Source: an uncultured bacterium
Lineage (GTDB): Bacteria; Actinomycetota; Actinomycetes; S36-B12; CAIYMF01
Length of the DNA: 57,739 nucleotides
Assembly: GCA_903927265.1 (NCBI GenBank)
Contig: CAIYMF010000256.1
Span: 1-57,739, forward strand
Reading direction: 5' to 3'
A model generated the notes under the pieces. The model saw only the letters and a list, made by a program, of their open reading frames with translations, ran no database searches and was not told where the DNA came from. Position numbers and translations under genes: made by a program. Of this stretch, positions 32,992 through 42,225 are shown piece by piece. Position 1 is the first letter of the stretch. Every line of letters starts with the position of its first letter.

Positions 32992-33236
32992 TCACGGCAC
33001 AATGAGCAGTTCGATACCCAAGGCTTGGTAGACCGGAAGTGCTCGCACATCACGGGTTACCAGTGTCTTGTCCCACTCACGCTCCGTGGCACCGACATCG
33101 ACTCGAAGACGGCGTGGCCGCTGAGCCCGAGTTCGTAACCGCGGACAGCGTCAAGGGTGACGTCGTGCCCGATGTGCCCCTCGAGTAGCAGGGCAAGGGC
33201 AGCACTGGTGTCGAGCAGTAGTGAGCGCCTCGCCAC
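32992..33236 (-). pseudogene. vapC toxin remnant (PIN domain), internally deleted
   Basis: The GTG at 33236 opens a PIN-domain toxin start, RRSLLLDTSAALALLLEGH then DAVRGYELGLSGHAVFES, containing the first catalytic aspartate. The frame then breaks and stops after about 48 residues. In another frame the characteristic C-terminus resumes as TLVTRDVRALPVYQALGIEL and ends at 32992. The middle half of a normal VapC of about 130-140 residues is missing, including the remaining acidic active-site residues, so an RNase product is not expected. It directly follows the stop of the antitoxin fragment (TAG then GTG), the normal operon order. Confidence 0.8.
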
Positions 33237-33370
33237 CTAGCGCCTCCCCTCCTCAATGAGGTTTCGAATCTGATCGTCGGTCATGGCCTCATCGGCTGCG
33301 GGAATCATCCACAGGCCCTGCTGGGGAGGCGTAGATCCTCGGATGGCACTACGGTCGGGTGACTCAGGAT
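33237..33370 (-). pseudogene. antitoxin remnant (VapB-like C-terminus)
   Basis: The last about 30 codons encode GLWMIPAADEAMTDDQIRNL followed by IEEGRR, the kind of C-terminus that in VapB antitoxins wraps around the VapC toxin. The preceding in-frame sequence does not look like a ribbon-helix-helix or AbrB DNA-binding domain, and no plausible start with a ribosome site is visible. The gene therefore seems to have lost its 5' part where the sterol-desaturase gene now begins. The upstream boundary is approximate. The family assignment rests mainly on position directly before the vapC remnant. Confidence 0.5.
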
Positions 33371-33394
33371 CCGAGCCCCTGAGAATTGGGAGAG

Positions 33395-34402
33395 ATGGTG
33401 TCCGACTCAACTGGACGAAGCACGAAAGGCAAGGGTGGTGCCGCCCTCTCGGAGGGCGCGCTGGCATACATCCTGCTCCCCATTGCGTTCGTCAGTTTCA
33501 TGGTCGTGGTGCTCAATCAAAACCGGCCGTCACAGGTCATCTTCATCATCGGCATTCTCGCTCTGCTGGGCATTGAAGGCGGGCGCTGGATCTGGGCCAC
33601 GCGTCGCCACGCTCGAGCCACCGATGATTCGACAGTGATGGATGCCACGACCTCGTTCTCGACCAGCGCCATCACGAGCATCGCCAACAACCTGGTCATC
33701 GTTCCAGTCATGTACTTCGTCATGACGTGGGTGTACTCGGTGACGCCCCTTCACTTCGGTGATCGTCTCAAAGAGGCATCGGGCGACTACTGGATTCCGG
33801 TCACTCTTGCGATTGCACTTCTCGGTGCTGACTTCCTGTACTACTGGGGGCATCGTGGCGGACATCAAGTCGAATTGCTCTGGGGTTCGCACTCAGTGCA
33901 TCACTCCAGTGAGCACTTCAATCCCTCCACTGCAACGCGGCTCGCGTTCTTTGACGAGATGTGGGACATGGTCATGATGACCGGGCTTGTGGTTCTCGGA
34001 TTCGACCCCCGGTTCGCTCTTGGTGCCTACGCGTTGGTGCTCCTGTACCAACTGCCCCTGCACCAGTCGTGGCTGCCGAGGCTGTGGGCTCCGATTGAGT
34101 TCGTCTTCAACACTCCGAATCACCACCGGGCGCACCACGCATTCCAGAAGCGCTACATCGACAAGAACTTCAGCGGCGTCTTGATCATCTGGGATCGCAT
34201 CTTCGGCACCTTCGCGAGCACTGAAGAAGATCCGCGCTACGGCCTGACCATTCCGATCGGTACCTACAACCCGTTACGCGTCATGTTCCATGAGTTGGGA
34301 AGTCTGGGTCACAAGATGAGGCACGCTGGCTCTCCGGGTCTGGCGCTCGCGTACGCATTCCACCGGCCCTACTGGGAGCCGGAGGAGAAAGCAGCGTCTT
34401 AG
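33395..34402 (+). CDS. sterol desaturase / fatty acid hydroxylase family protein
   Basis: This 335-residue di-iron membrane enzyme of the fatty acid hydroxylase superfamily shows the histidine boxes YYWGHRGGH, SHSVHHSSEHFN and NHHRAHHAF that bind two irons at the cytoplasmic face. Several transmembrane helices are visible (about 21-45, 47-65, 90-115, 135-155 and 195-220). DKNFSGVLIIWDRIFGTFAS is a strong family signature. Substrates could be sterols, carotenoids or lipids and cannot be specified. GGGAG precedes the ATG at 33395. It stands between the decayed toxin-antitoxin remnant and argS. Confidence 0.92.
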   Translation: MVSDSTGRSTKGKGGAALSEGALAYILLPIAFVSFMVVVLNQNRPSQVIFIIGILALLGIEGGRWIWATRRHARATDDSTVMDATTSFSTSAITSIANNLVIVPVMYFVMTWVYSVTPLHFGDRLKEASGDYWIPVTLAIALLGADFLYYWGHRGGHQVELLWGSHSVHHSSEHFNPSTATRLAFFDEMWDMVMMTGLVVLGFDPRFALGAYALVLLYQLPLHQSWLPRLWAPIEFVFNTPNHHRAHHAFQKRYIDKNFSGVLIIWDRIFGTFASTEEDPRYGLTIPIGTYNPLRVMFHELGSLGHKMRHAGSPGLALAYAFHRPYWEPEEKAAS

Positions 34403-34409
34403 GCCTCGG

Positions 34410-34415
34410 TAGGCT
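34410..34415 (+). promoter_or_regulatory. -10 box TAGGCT, leaderless-type promoter of argS
   Basis: TAGGCT ends exactly 6 nt before the argS ATG. It starts 7 bp after the preceding stop codon, with no ribosome site in the gap. Confidence 0.5.
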
Positions 34416-34421
34416 CACGGC

Positions 34422-36089
34422 ATGACCCCCGAGGAGTTGTCTGACGTCGTCGTCGCGACGGTGGCGAACGCCGTTGCCGCTGGAACACTCAATTTGCCGA
34501 GCGAATCACTTCCGAGTGAAGGCCGAATTGAGCGCCCCAAGAACCGCGACCACGGCGACTGGGCGACCTCGATTGCCATGACTTTGGCCAAGCCTGCTGG
34601 AATGCCACCTCGGTCGGTTGCCGAAGTGATCGCGCCGCGGCTTGCCGAGTACCCGGGGATTGCCTCGGTCGATATCGCTGGACCGGGTTTCATCAATATT
34701 CGCCTCGACGCGGCAGCAGCAGGCGTGCTCGCCGCCGACATCGTCTCGGCCGGCGATGACTATGGCCGTGGCGACACCTTGGCCGGGCAGCGGGTCAACG
34801 TCGAGTTCATCTCTGCCAATCCCACCGGACCTCTGCACCTCGGGCACACCCGCTGGGCAGCCGTCGGAGACGCGATCGCGCGGGTGCTTGAAGCAGCGGG
34901 AGCGGAGACGACGCGCGAGTTCTACGTGAACGACCGTGGCGTGCAGATGGACAAGTTCGGTGCGTCGATCATGGCCGCCGCGCATGGTCGACCGGTGCCT
35001 GAAGACGGCTATCACGGCGCGTACATTCTCGATCTCGCCGCCGACATCCGAGCTGCGCATCCAGAGTTCCTGGAATTACCCGATGACGAGCAGTTGGTCG
35101 CTTTCCGTGAAGCCGGGTACCTGTCTCAACTGCAACAGCAGAAGAACGTTCTTGACCTCTTCCGAACTCACTTTGACGTGTGGGCTTCCGAGCGCGCACT
35201 GCATGAAAGTGGGGCGGTCGAGCGCGGACTCGACACATTGCGCGGAGAAGGGCATGTGTTCGATCTCGACGGTGCAGTGTGGTTGCGCACTACGGACTTC
35301 GACGATGACAAGGACCGTGTGCTCGTCAAGGCAGACGGCGACTACACCTACTTCGCCAGTGACACCGCCTACTACGTCGACAAGCGCGCGCGTGGGTTCG
35401 ACATCAACATCTACTTGCTCGGTGCCGACCACCACGGGTACGTCAATCGCCTGCGCGCTGTGTCGGCGTGCGCTGGCGATGACAGGGACCTCAATGTTGA
35501 GGTGCTGATCGGCCAGATGGTCAAGATGGTGAAGAACGGCGAAGAGGTGCGACTGTCAAAGCGCGCCGGAACGTTGTTACTTCTCGAAGATCTCGTCGAT
35601 GAAGTCGGAGTCGACGCTGCGAGGTACACGCTCATTCGTTACCCGGTTGATTCGCCGCTCACGCTCGACCTCGACCTGATGATCAAGCGCACCAACGACA
35701 ATCCGGTGTTCTATGTGCAGTACGCGCATGCTCGCATCAGTTCAGTGCTGCGTAGTGCCGACGAACTCGGCATCGATTGGCGTGCCGCCGGACTCGATCC
35801 GTCGGTGCTGACTGATGAGCGCGAGAGTGCGTTGCTCGGCGCGCTCGCAGGGTTCCCGGGTGTACTTGCGACAGCTGCCGAACTTCGTGAACCCCACCGG
35901 GTGGCGCGCTACCTCGAAGACCTCGCGACCGCGTATCACCGCTTCTACGACAACTGTCGGGTGCTGCCGCGCGGTGACGAACCTGTCGAGTCGCTGCACA
36001 TCGCACGCCTGTGGTTGTGTGCCGCGACACGACAAGTGATCGCCAACGGCCTCGCACTCTGTGGCGTCGAAGCACCTGTACGCATGTAA
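34422..36089 (+). CDS. argS: arginyl-tRNA synthetase
   Basis: This 555-residue class I aminoacyl-tRNA synthetase charges tRNA-Arg. It has an N-terminal Add1 domain (about 1-85), the HIGH motif within NPTGPLHLGHTRWAAVGDA, a KMSKS equivalent RLSKRAGTLL, and the C-terminal DALR anticodon-binding domain (about 440-555) with NPVFYVQYAHARISSVLR at its boundary. The ATG start is set by the leaderless-type -10 box. It heads the conserved actinobacterial block argS-lysA-hom-thrC-thrB, although a convergent membrane gene interrupts argS and lysA here. Confidence 0.97.
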   Translation: MTPEELSDVVVATVANAVAAGTLNLPSESLPSEGRIERPKNRDHGDWATSIAMTLAKPAGMPPRSVAEVIAPRLAEYPGIASVDIAGPGFINIRLDAAAAGVLAADIVSAGDDYGRGDTLAGQRVNVEFISANPTGPLHLGHTRWAAVGDAIARVLEAAGAETTREFYVNDRGVQMDKFGASIMAAAHGRPVPEDGYHGAYILDLAADIRAAHPEFLELPDDEQLVAFREAGYLSQLQQQKNVLDLFRTHFDVWASERALHESGAVERGLDTLRGEGHVFDLDGAVWLRTTDFDDDKDRVLVKADGDYTYFASDTAYYVDKRARGFDINIYLLGADHHGYVNRLRAVSACAGDDRDLNVEVLIGQMVKMVKNGEEVRLSKRAGTLLLLEDLVDEVGVDAARYTLIRYPVDSPLTLDLDLMIKRTNDNPVFYVQYAHARISSVLRSADELGIDWRAAGLDPSVLTDERESALLGALAGFPGVLATAAELREPHRVARYLEDLATAYHRFYDNCRVLPRGDEPVESLHIARLWLCAATRQVIANGLALCGVEAPVRM

Positions 36090-36095
36090 TCGGCC

Positions 36096-36142
36096 TTCTA
36101 TGAGCGAAATCGACCCGTTCCGGGCGCTTTTTGCTCATAGAA
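36096..36142. terminator. long hairpin between argS and the convergent membrane gene
   Basis: TCTATGAGC (36097-36105) pairs perfectly with GCTCATAGA (36133-36141). The pairing continues inward through GAAA/TTTT and CCCG-TTC-CGGG, giving an extended hairpin of about 45 nt. The right arm contains the TGA stop of the minus-strand gene. It should act on both converging transcripts. Confidence 0.6.
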
Positions 36143-37196
36143 AGGACTGATCTGGCATTGCGCTCGACTCTTCACCCTCCAGCGCGTTGGCCGTGAGATT
36201 TCGTTGTCGGTGTCGCAGTACGAGGGCGATTGCCCCACTACTAGCAACCAGCAGAACACCAGCCATGAGGAGCGACAGCGCCACACCCACAGTGTGTGAT
36301 GTCATCACGAGTGTGAGCGCGACTAGTGCTGCCACCGCACCGGCCGGCCACGGCCATTCCTTGGCGCGCATGAACTGCAGTACTCCAATGACGATCAGGA
36401 GTGCAAGGGCGACTTTCCCCAGAGTCAAAGATTGGTCGGCGAGTGTGCGGATGCCTGCCTCCACTTCCAATGGAGCGTCGTCACTCTGGATACCCGTGAG
36501 TGCGGCATTGAGTGCCGCGACGAACCAGGTGCCGACTCCCAAAGCGATTGTGAGTATGGGTGGTCGCAGCCACCGGTACAGCAACAGCGAACCGGCGACT
36601 CCGAGAAGGACGAATGCGCCGGACTGCCAGAGACCGCCGCGTGCCAGACCGGAGTTGGAATCCCACAGCACTCGTTCGACGAGGGCGGTGAGTGTCGCAC
36701 AGGAGAGAATCCACACGGTCACCGTGGACAGTGATCCAGGTGCGATCCACGCGGACAGTACGGCGATGAGTAGGCCAAGAGCAAGCGCCGCGGATGCTGT
36801 CCAGTAAGGAGGCGCCATCATCTGGCCGGTGAAATCGTCGAAGTTGTGTGCCGGTTCCGTAGGAAACTGAAGCACGGTGAAGACGGCAAGCGCCGCTGTT
36901 GCGCTGAGGAACGTGGCAGTGAGTCGGCGTCGACCCGCATGCGCGCCGCTGTGCTCCCTGCCTCGCAGCACCCGAGCACCGGGGGCGCGAGTTGCGGTCA
37001 CCACCGCGCAGGCAGCAAGAACTCCTGTTGCCGAGATTCCAATGACGACGCGGATCATGACAGACAACGAGTCCCACTGACCAGCCAAGAGAACAACCCC
37101 TGCGGCGATCACCAATCCAGCCCCGACGAGGGTGGTCAAAAGTAATGCGCGTTGGGCGTGCGGATGTGGGTTCGGAAGTGGTGCCATGGTGCCCAT
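36135..37196 (-). CDS. hypothetical polytopic membrane protein
   Basis: This 353-residue protein has about ten hydrophobic helices, starting with LLLTTLVGAGLVIAAGVVLL, and short basic loops such as RHRQRN near the end. It resembles DUF2157-like or other uncharacterised actinobacterial membrane proteins, but I cannot assign it securely. AAGGGGG lies about 8 nt before the ATG at 37196. The frame continues upstream across lysA, but that part is an antisense shadow. Its stop lies within the hairpin shared with argS. It is divergent from lysA, whose start is 109 bp away. Confidence 0.8.
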   Translation of the reverse strand: MGTMAPLPNPHPHAQRALLLTTLVGAGLVIAAGVVLLAGQWDSLSVMIRVVIGISATGVLAACAVVTATRAPGARVLRGREHSGAHAGRRRLTATFLSATAALAVFTVLQFPTEPAHNFDDFTGQMMAPPYWTASAALALGLLIAVLSAWIAPGSLSTVTVWILSCATLTALVERVLWDSNSGLARGGLWQSGAFVLLGVAGSLLLYRWLRPPILTIALGVGTWFVAALNAALTGIQSDDAPLEVEAGIRTLADQSLTLGKVALALLIVIGVLQFMRAKEWPWPAGAVAALVALTLVMTSHTVGVALSLLMAGVLLVASSGAIALVLRHRQRNLTANALEGEESSAMPDQSFL

Positions 37197-37291
37197 GTCA
37201 ACCCCCTTCAGGTGGGGACTCAGACAACTCCAGTATCCCACTGTGAGGTGGGCAGCGCACGTGCGGACGAGGGCCTTCTGAGTGACGCCGC

Positions 37292-37297
37292 TAGCCT
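37292..37297 (+). promoter_or_regulatory. -10 box TAGCCT, leaderless-type promoter of lysA and the threonine operon
   Basis: TAGCCT ends 7 nt before the lysA ATG at 37305. It is the only promoter-like element before the tightly packed lysA-hom-thrC-thrB genes and so probably drives them all. Confidence 0.45.
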
Positions 37298-37304
37298 TGA
37301 GCCC

Positions 37305-38738
37305 ATGCGAGCACACCCGGCGGGGCCACGGCACGGCGATGTCCTCACGATGCCTGGGGCTCCCGTTCGTCCCGACTCTCCTGAGTTGCTCAATGCGCTC
37401 GATCCCAGCATCTGGCCGCGGAGTGTCGTGCGAAGCCCTAATCCCGCTGACCACGGTGCGCTTCAGGTGGCCGGGCACGATGTGCGTGATCTCGCGCGAG
37501 AATTTCGTACCCCACTCATGGTGATGGACGAGGCGGATTTTCGTTACCGCGCGGCGAGTTTCTCGGCGGCATTCGACCACGCCGGTCAGGGCAGGGTCTA
37601 CTACGCCGCGAAGGCCTTTCTGACGAGCGCGATCGCTCGCTGGTGCATCGAGGAAGGTCTGTCGATCGATGTGTGCACCGGCGGCGAATTGGCGTGCGCC
37701 CTGCGTGCAGGGGTTCCGGGTGATCGATTGATCATGCACGGCAACAACAAGTCGAGTGACGAACTCGCGCGAGCACTTGATGCCGGCGTTGGACGCATCG
37801 TCATCGACTCCTATGAGGAAATCGCTCGTCTGGGTTTCCTCGCTGCTGAGCGCGATGTCGTTGCTGACGTCTTGGTACGCATCACCGTCGGCGTTGAAGC
37901 GCACACGCACGAGTTCATTGCGACAGCTCACGAAGACCAGAAGTTCGGTTTCAGTCTTTCCGGAGGTAGTGCGTTGGAGGCGGTTCGCCGAGTGGCAGCG
38001 CTTCCCTCACTTCGGCTCGTAGGGCTTCATTCGCACATTGGCTCTCAGATCTTCGACTCCGCCGGATTTGAGGTGGCCGCCCACCGCGTGGTCGAGTTCG
38101 CGGCTGAGTTGAGTCGAGACCTCGGCATCACCGTGGGCGAACTCAATCTCGGTGGCGGTATGGGTATCGCGTACATCGACGGTGACGACCCTCTCAACGT
38201 CGCAGACATGGCGAGCCAATTGCGTCGCATCGTCGAGCGCGAGAGCGCCGCGTCTGGGTTGCCGTTGCCGACGATCGCTGTAGAACCAGGGCGAGCCATC
38301 GTGGGGCCGACCGCGATCACCATTTACGAGGTCGGGACGGTCAAGCGGGTTGAACTTGATCAGGGGCATGTGCGCACGTACGTCTCGGTCGATGGGGGAA
38401 TGAGCGACAACATTCGCACCGCCCTCTACGACGCCGACTACACCGTGCGCCTCGCTTCTCGAGTGAGTGAGGCCCCGGCAATGCTGACCCGCATCGTGGG
38501 TAAGCATTGTGAGAGTGGCGACATCGTGGTGCGTGATGCATGGCTGCCGTCGGACGTTGCGCCCGGTGATCTGCTGGTCCTAGCGGCCACGGGTGCCTAT
38601 TGCCGCCCCATGGCAAGCAACTACAACTACATTCCCCGCGGGGCCGTGGTGGCAGTTCGCGAGGGAACGACGCAGGTGCTGCTTCGCCGCGAGACTGAGG
38701 ACGACCTCTTCGCCCTCGACATGGGTCTGGGAGACTGA
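37305..38738 (+). CDS. lysA: diaminopimelate decarboxylase
   Basis: This 477-residue PLP enzyme (alanine-racemase-like fold III) catalyses the last step of lysine biosynthesis, meso-diaminopimelate to L-lysine. The PLP lysine is in VYYAAKAFLTSAIARW. Other family motifs are HGNNKSSDELARAL, GLHSHIGSQI, LNLGGGMGIAY, VEPGRAIVG and the C-terminal RDAWLPSDVAPGDLLVLAATGAYC. The ATG at 37305 gives the length of actinobacterial LysA. Hom starts 4 bp downstream, so lysine and threonine synthesis share a transcript. Confidence 0.97.
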   Translation: MRAHPAGPRHGDVLTMPGAPVRPDSPELLNALDPSIWPRSVVRSPNPADHGALQVAGHDVRDLAREFRTPLMVMDEADFRYRAASFSAAFDHAGQGRVYYAAKAFLTSAIARWCIEEGLSIDVCTGGELACALRAGVPGDRLIMHGNNKSSDELARALDAGVGRIVIDSYEEIARLGFLAAERDVVADVLVRITVGVEAHTHEFIATAHEDQKFGFSLSGGSALEAVRRVAALPSLRLVGLHSHIGSQIFDSAGFEVAAHRVVEFAAELSRDLGITVGELNLGGGMGIAYIDGDDPLNVADMASQLRRIVERESAASGLPLPTIAVEPGRAIVGPTAITIYEVGTVKRVELDQGHVRTYVSVDGGMSDNIRTALYDADYTVRLASRVSEAPAMLTRIVGKHCESGDIVVRDAWLPSDVAPGDLLVLAATGAYCRPMASNYNYIPRGAVVAVREGTTQVLLRRETEDDLFALDMGLGD

Positions 38739-38742
38739 CCAC

Positions 38743-40059
38743 GTGACTGACCACACCACTGCAGAACGCCCACCGCTCAAGGTTGTGCTCCTCGGCGCCG
38801 GAACTGTCGGCCAAGAGGTTGCCCGGCTCCTCGTCGAGAATGGCGGTGACCTTGCTGCCCGTGCTGGCGCCCCCCTCGAACTCGTGGGAGTCGCGGTGCG
38901 CGACACGGCGAAGGTGCGCCCGGGAATCGACCCGAGCCTCATTACCGACGACGCGCTCGCCCTCGTGACGCGCGGCGATGTCGACATCGTCATCGAGGTC
39001 ATGGGCGGAATTGAGCCGGCACGTACGTTGATGCTGGCGGCAATGTCGGCCGGCGCGAGTGTGGTGACCGCCAACAAGGCGTTGTTGGCCGAAGACGGAG
39101 CCACTCTCTATATGGCCGCCGAGGCCAACGGTGTCGACCTGTACTACGAGGCATCGGTCGCCGGAGCTATTCCACTGCTGCGACCTCTGCGTGAGTCACT
39201 GGTTGGCGACAACGTGCGTCGTGTACTGGGCATCGTCAATGGCACGACCAACTTCATCCTCACCAAAATGGACGAACAGGGTGCTGACTACGCAGACGTT
39301 CTGGCCGAAGCGCAGGCGCTCGGATTTGCCGAAGCCGATCCCACCGCTGACGTTGAAGGATTCGACTCCGCTGCCAAGGCAGCGATCCTGGCGGGCTTGG
39401 CGTTTCACACGCGCGTGACGATCAACGACGTTCATCGCGAAGGAATGACCGGAGTTACCGCGGCCGATATTGCCGCTGCTCGCGACATGGGGTTCGTCAT
39501 CAAGTTGTTGGCCGTTGCCGAACTTACCGACGACGAGCAGGGGGTTGTCGTGCGCGTACACCCGGCGATGGTTCCTCGCTCGCATCCGTTGGCGGCCGTG
39601 CGTGAAGCGTTCAATGCCGTATTTGTCGAGGCCGACTCTGCTGGCCAAGTGATGTTCTACGGCCGAGGCGCCGGTGGGGCACCAACGGCGAGCGCCGTTC
39701 TTGGTGACATCGTGGCGGTGGGCCGCAACCGAGTCAGTGGACGACGTGGCCCGGGCGAATCTACCTACGCTGACCTTGAGCCCCGGTCAATCGCCAGTGC
39801 CTACACGCGCTACTACGTCAACCTGCAGGTGGCCGATCGCCCGGGTGTGCTCGCAACCATTGCGCAGGTGTTCGCTGACAACGGAGTTTCGATTCAGGTC
39901 GTGCGTCAAGACGGCTCCGGCGATCACGCCTCACTTCTGGTGCGCACACACCTCGCCACCGATGAGGCGCTGCAACGCACCATCGATTTGCTCCGCGAAG
40001 CACCGTCAGTTCGCAGCGTCGTTGGTGTCATGCGTGTTGAAGGTGAGGCAGGGCCCTGA
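38743..40059 (+). CDS. hom: homoserine dehydrogenase
   Basis: This 438-residue NAD(P)H enzyme reduces aspartate semialdehyde to homoserine. It has an N-terminal Rossmann motif [14 protein letters not shown] and a catalytic domain with [40 protein letters not shown] and [20 protein letters not shown]. The C-terminal ACT domain (about 350-435, from [20 protein letters not shown]) is usual for threonine feedback control. The GTG start has GGGAG in the end of lysA. Its stop overlaps the thrC ATG by one base (TGATG), implying coupled translation. Confidence 0.97.
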   Translation: MTDHTTAERPPLKVVLLGAGTVGQEVARLLVENGGDLAARAGAPLELVGVAVRDTAKVRPGIDPSLITDDALALVTRGDVDIVIEVMGGIEPARTLMLAAMSAGASVVTANKALLAEDGATLYMAAEANGVDLYYEASVAGAIPLLRPLRESLVGDNVRRVLGIVNGTTNFILTKMDEQGADYADVLAEAQALGFAEADPTADVEGFDSAAKAAILAGLAFHTRVTINDVHREGMTGVTAADIAAARDMGFVIKLLAVAELTDDEQGVVVRVHPAMVPRSHPLAAVREAFNAVFVEADSAGQVMFYGRGAGGAPTASAVLGDIVAVGRNRVSGRRGPGESTYADLEPRSIASAYTRYYVNLQVADRPGVLATIAQVFADNGVSIQVVRQDGSGDHASLLVRTHLATDEALQRTIDLLREAPSVRSVVGVMRVEGEAGP

Positions 40060-41117
40060 TGGTGCATCAATGGCGCGGCATCATCACCGAGTATCGCGAG
40101 CGCTTTGATATCAGCGACGACATGCCGGTGGTCACTCTCGGCGAAGGCGGCACTCCGGCGGTCTACGCCTGTGTTCTGAGTGAACTCACCGGATGCGAGG
40201 TCTACCTCAAGGTCGAGGGGATGAACCCCACCGGTTCGTTCAAAGACCGAGGCATGACCATGGCCATCTCAGTGGCCGCCCAGGAAGGCTCGCGGGCAGT
40301 CATTTGCGCGAGTACCGGAAATACCAGTGCGAGCGCTGCTGCCTATGCCGCCAAGGCCGGAATGACGGCTGCAGTGCTGGTTCCCGACGGCAAGATTGCG
40401 ATGGGCAAGCTTGCGCAGGCTCTGGTGCACGGTGCCACGTTGCTACAGGTCGAGGGAAACTTCGATGACTGTTTGGTACTCGCACGCAATCTTTCCGAGA
40501 ACTACCCGGTGGCGTTGGTCAACAGCGTGAACCCGCACCGCATCGAAGGGCAGAAGACCGCGTCATTTGAGGTGGTCGATGCGCTCGGTGGAGCGCCCGA
40601 TATTCATTGCCTCCCGGTCGGAAACGCGGGCAACATCACCGCGTACTGGAAGGGTTACGTCGAGTACGCCGCTGATGGTCATGCCGCCAGTACTCCGCGC
40701 ATGTGGGGCTTCCAAGCTGAAGGTGCCGCGCCGATTGTGCGCGGTGAGGTGGTGCACAATCCCGAAACCATCGCAACGGCCATTCGCATTGGTAACCCGG
40801 CGTCATGGCAGCAGGCCGAGGCCGCGCGCGACGACAGTGGCGGCCTCATCGACATGGTCAGCGACGAGCAGATTCTCAAGTCTTACCACCTGTTGGCATC
40901 GCGCGAAGGTGTGTTCGTTGAGCCTGCCTCTGCCGCCAGTGTCGCCGGGTTGTTGATGATGGCTGAACGTGGTCAACTCGATCCCGGTCAGCGAGTGGTA
41001 TGCACGGTCACGGGCAATGGACTCAAGGATCCACACTGGGCGATTGACGGAGCTCCAGATCCGGTGCGAGTTCCTGTTGACGCGGCGCGCGCTGCCGCAG
41101 CATTGGGATTGGCATGA
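40059..41117 (+). CDS. thrC: threonine synthase
   Basis: This 352-residue PLP-dependent fold-type II enzyme converts O-phosphohomoserine to threonine. The lysine that binds PLP is about K62 in [12 protein letters not shown]. The phosphate-binding loop is [13 protein letters not shown], and [19 protein letters not shown] is another conserved segment. Its short size matches the compact actinobacterial type. It overlaps hom by 1 bp and thrB by 4 bp (ATGA), in a fixed operon order. Confidence 0.97.
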   Translation: MVHQWRGIITEYRERFDISDDMPVVTLGEGGTPAVYACVLSELTGCEVYLKVEGMNPTGSFKDRGMTMAISVAAQEGSRAVICASTGNTSASAAAYAAKAGMTAAVLVPDGKIAMGKLAQALVHGATLLQVEGNFDDCLVLARNLSENYPVALVNSVNPHRIEGQKTASFEVVDALGGAPDIHCLPVGNAGNITAYWKGYVEYAADGHAASTPRMWGFQAEGAAPIVRGEVVHNPETIATAIRIGNPASWQQAEAARDDSGGLIDMVSDEQILKSYHLLASREGVFVEPASAASVAGLLMMAERGQLDPGQRVVCTVTGNGLKDPHWAIDGAPDPVRVPVDAARAAAALGLA

Positions 41118-42010
41118 GTTCGGGGCCGTTCACCGTTTCGGTGCCGGCAACCAGCGCCAACCTTGGCCCGGGTTTCGATTCGTTAGGTCTCGCACTCGGC
41201 CTTCGCGACGAAGTTACGGCTGAGATCACCGACGACGGCGGCGTTGTTGTCGAGATGCAGGGCGAGGGTGCCGGCGACCTTCCGCGTGACGAAACACATC
41301 TCATCGCGGCTACCTTGCTGCGTGCTCTGCGTGATGCGGGCGTCGACGTTCCTGGGTTGCGGGTGTCGACGGTGAATCGCATTCCACACGGTCGTGGACT
41401 CGGATCTAGCGCCGCCGCGGTGGTCGCGGCTGTCACATTGGCTCGGTCTCTTTCCGGCGGTGACGACTCACCGATCTCGCTCGATCGCCAATTCGACCTT
41501 GCCGTCTCAGTCGAGGGTCATCCCGACAATGTGGCGCCGGCACTTCTCGGTGGACTCACCATTGCATGGCCCGACATTGCAACTGGTAAGCCGCGGGCTG
41601 TTCCTTTGAAAGTGCACCCCTCCGTTCGAGCAATTGTGTGCGTGCCGAACGAGCAGATGTCGACTGTGGCGGCTCGCGGATTGTTGCCTGCGCAGGTTTC
41701 GCATAGTGATGCCTCGGCGACAGCTGCTCGCAGTGCGCTGCTGGTGCACGCGTTGACCTCCGATCCATCGCTGTTACTCGACGCCACGGCAGACTTACTT
41801 CATCAGCCGTATCGGCTCGATTCCATGCCACACTCGCGCGATCTCATTGCCACACTGCGGGGCAGGGGAGTGGCTGCCACGCTGTCAGGCTCGGGCCCCA
41901 CCGTGCTTGTGCTCACGACCGACGACACCGACGCGGTGCGGTCGGCCGCCCCTGGTTTTGAGGTACGACCCCTCGAAATCGAGTCTCGTGGGGCCTATCT
42001 GCTATCCTGA
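41114..42010 (+). CDS. thrB: homoserine kinase
   Basis: This 298-residue GHMP kinase phosphorylates homoserine, feeding ThrC. The N-terminal [19 protein letters not shown] is diagnostic. The ATP-binding GHMP motif is [17 protein letters not shown], and the C-terminal [16 protein letters not shown] is the third motif. It starts inside the thrC stop (ATGA overlap). About 215 bp of untranslated leader separates it from rho. Confidence 0.96.
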   Translation: MSSGPFTVSVPATSANLGPGFDSLGLALGLRDEVTAEITDDGGVVVEMQGEGAGDLPRDETHLIAATLLRALRDAGVDVPGLRVSTVNRIPHGRGLGSSAAAVVAAVTLARSLSGGDDSPISLDRQFDLAVSVEGHPDNVAPALLGGLTIAWPDIATGKPRAVPLKVHPSVRAIVCVPNEQMSTVAARGLLPAQVSHSDASATAARSALLVHALTSDPSLLLDATADLLHQPYRLDSMPHSRDLIATLRGRGVAATLSGSGPTVLVLTTDDTDAVRSAAPGFEVRPLEIESRGAYLLS

Positions 42011-42225
42011 GGTAGTCCGGGTCGATGATCCGTGTTCTCCCCTCGAATGTGGCATCCTCGTTCGTCACAGCATCGATTGTCGGACAGTCCGCTTCAGGCG
42101 CATCTCACATCGGTATGTGAGTGGCTGACCGGATGTTCCACCTCAATGAACCCCGCCTGCTCGTGGCATCACCAAGCCCGACGGCATGCGTGCCTGCACG
42201 CACAACCCCTTGGAAGGACCGGTCA
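42011..42225 (+). promoter_or_regulatory. rho leader region with two hairpins
   Basis: This 215-bp gap between thrB and rho is long for this window. It contains a perfect hairpin CTCACAT-CGGT-ATGTGAG (42104-42121) and a second, TGCGTG-CCTG-CACGCA (42187-42202), just before the ribosome site GGAAGGA. No small ORF with convincing coding character was found. Attenuation of rho by its own product is known in other bacteria, so these hairpins may be regulatory. The first could instead terminate thrB transcripts. Confidence 0.4.

Noticed and set aside
37197-37931. Upstream extension of the polytopic membrane protein (ORF running to 37931)
   Set aside because: The extra 245 codons lie antisense in lysA and have no membrane or domain features. 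A good ribosome site marks the ATG at 37196.
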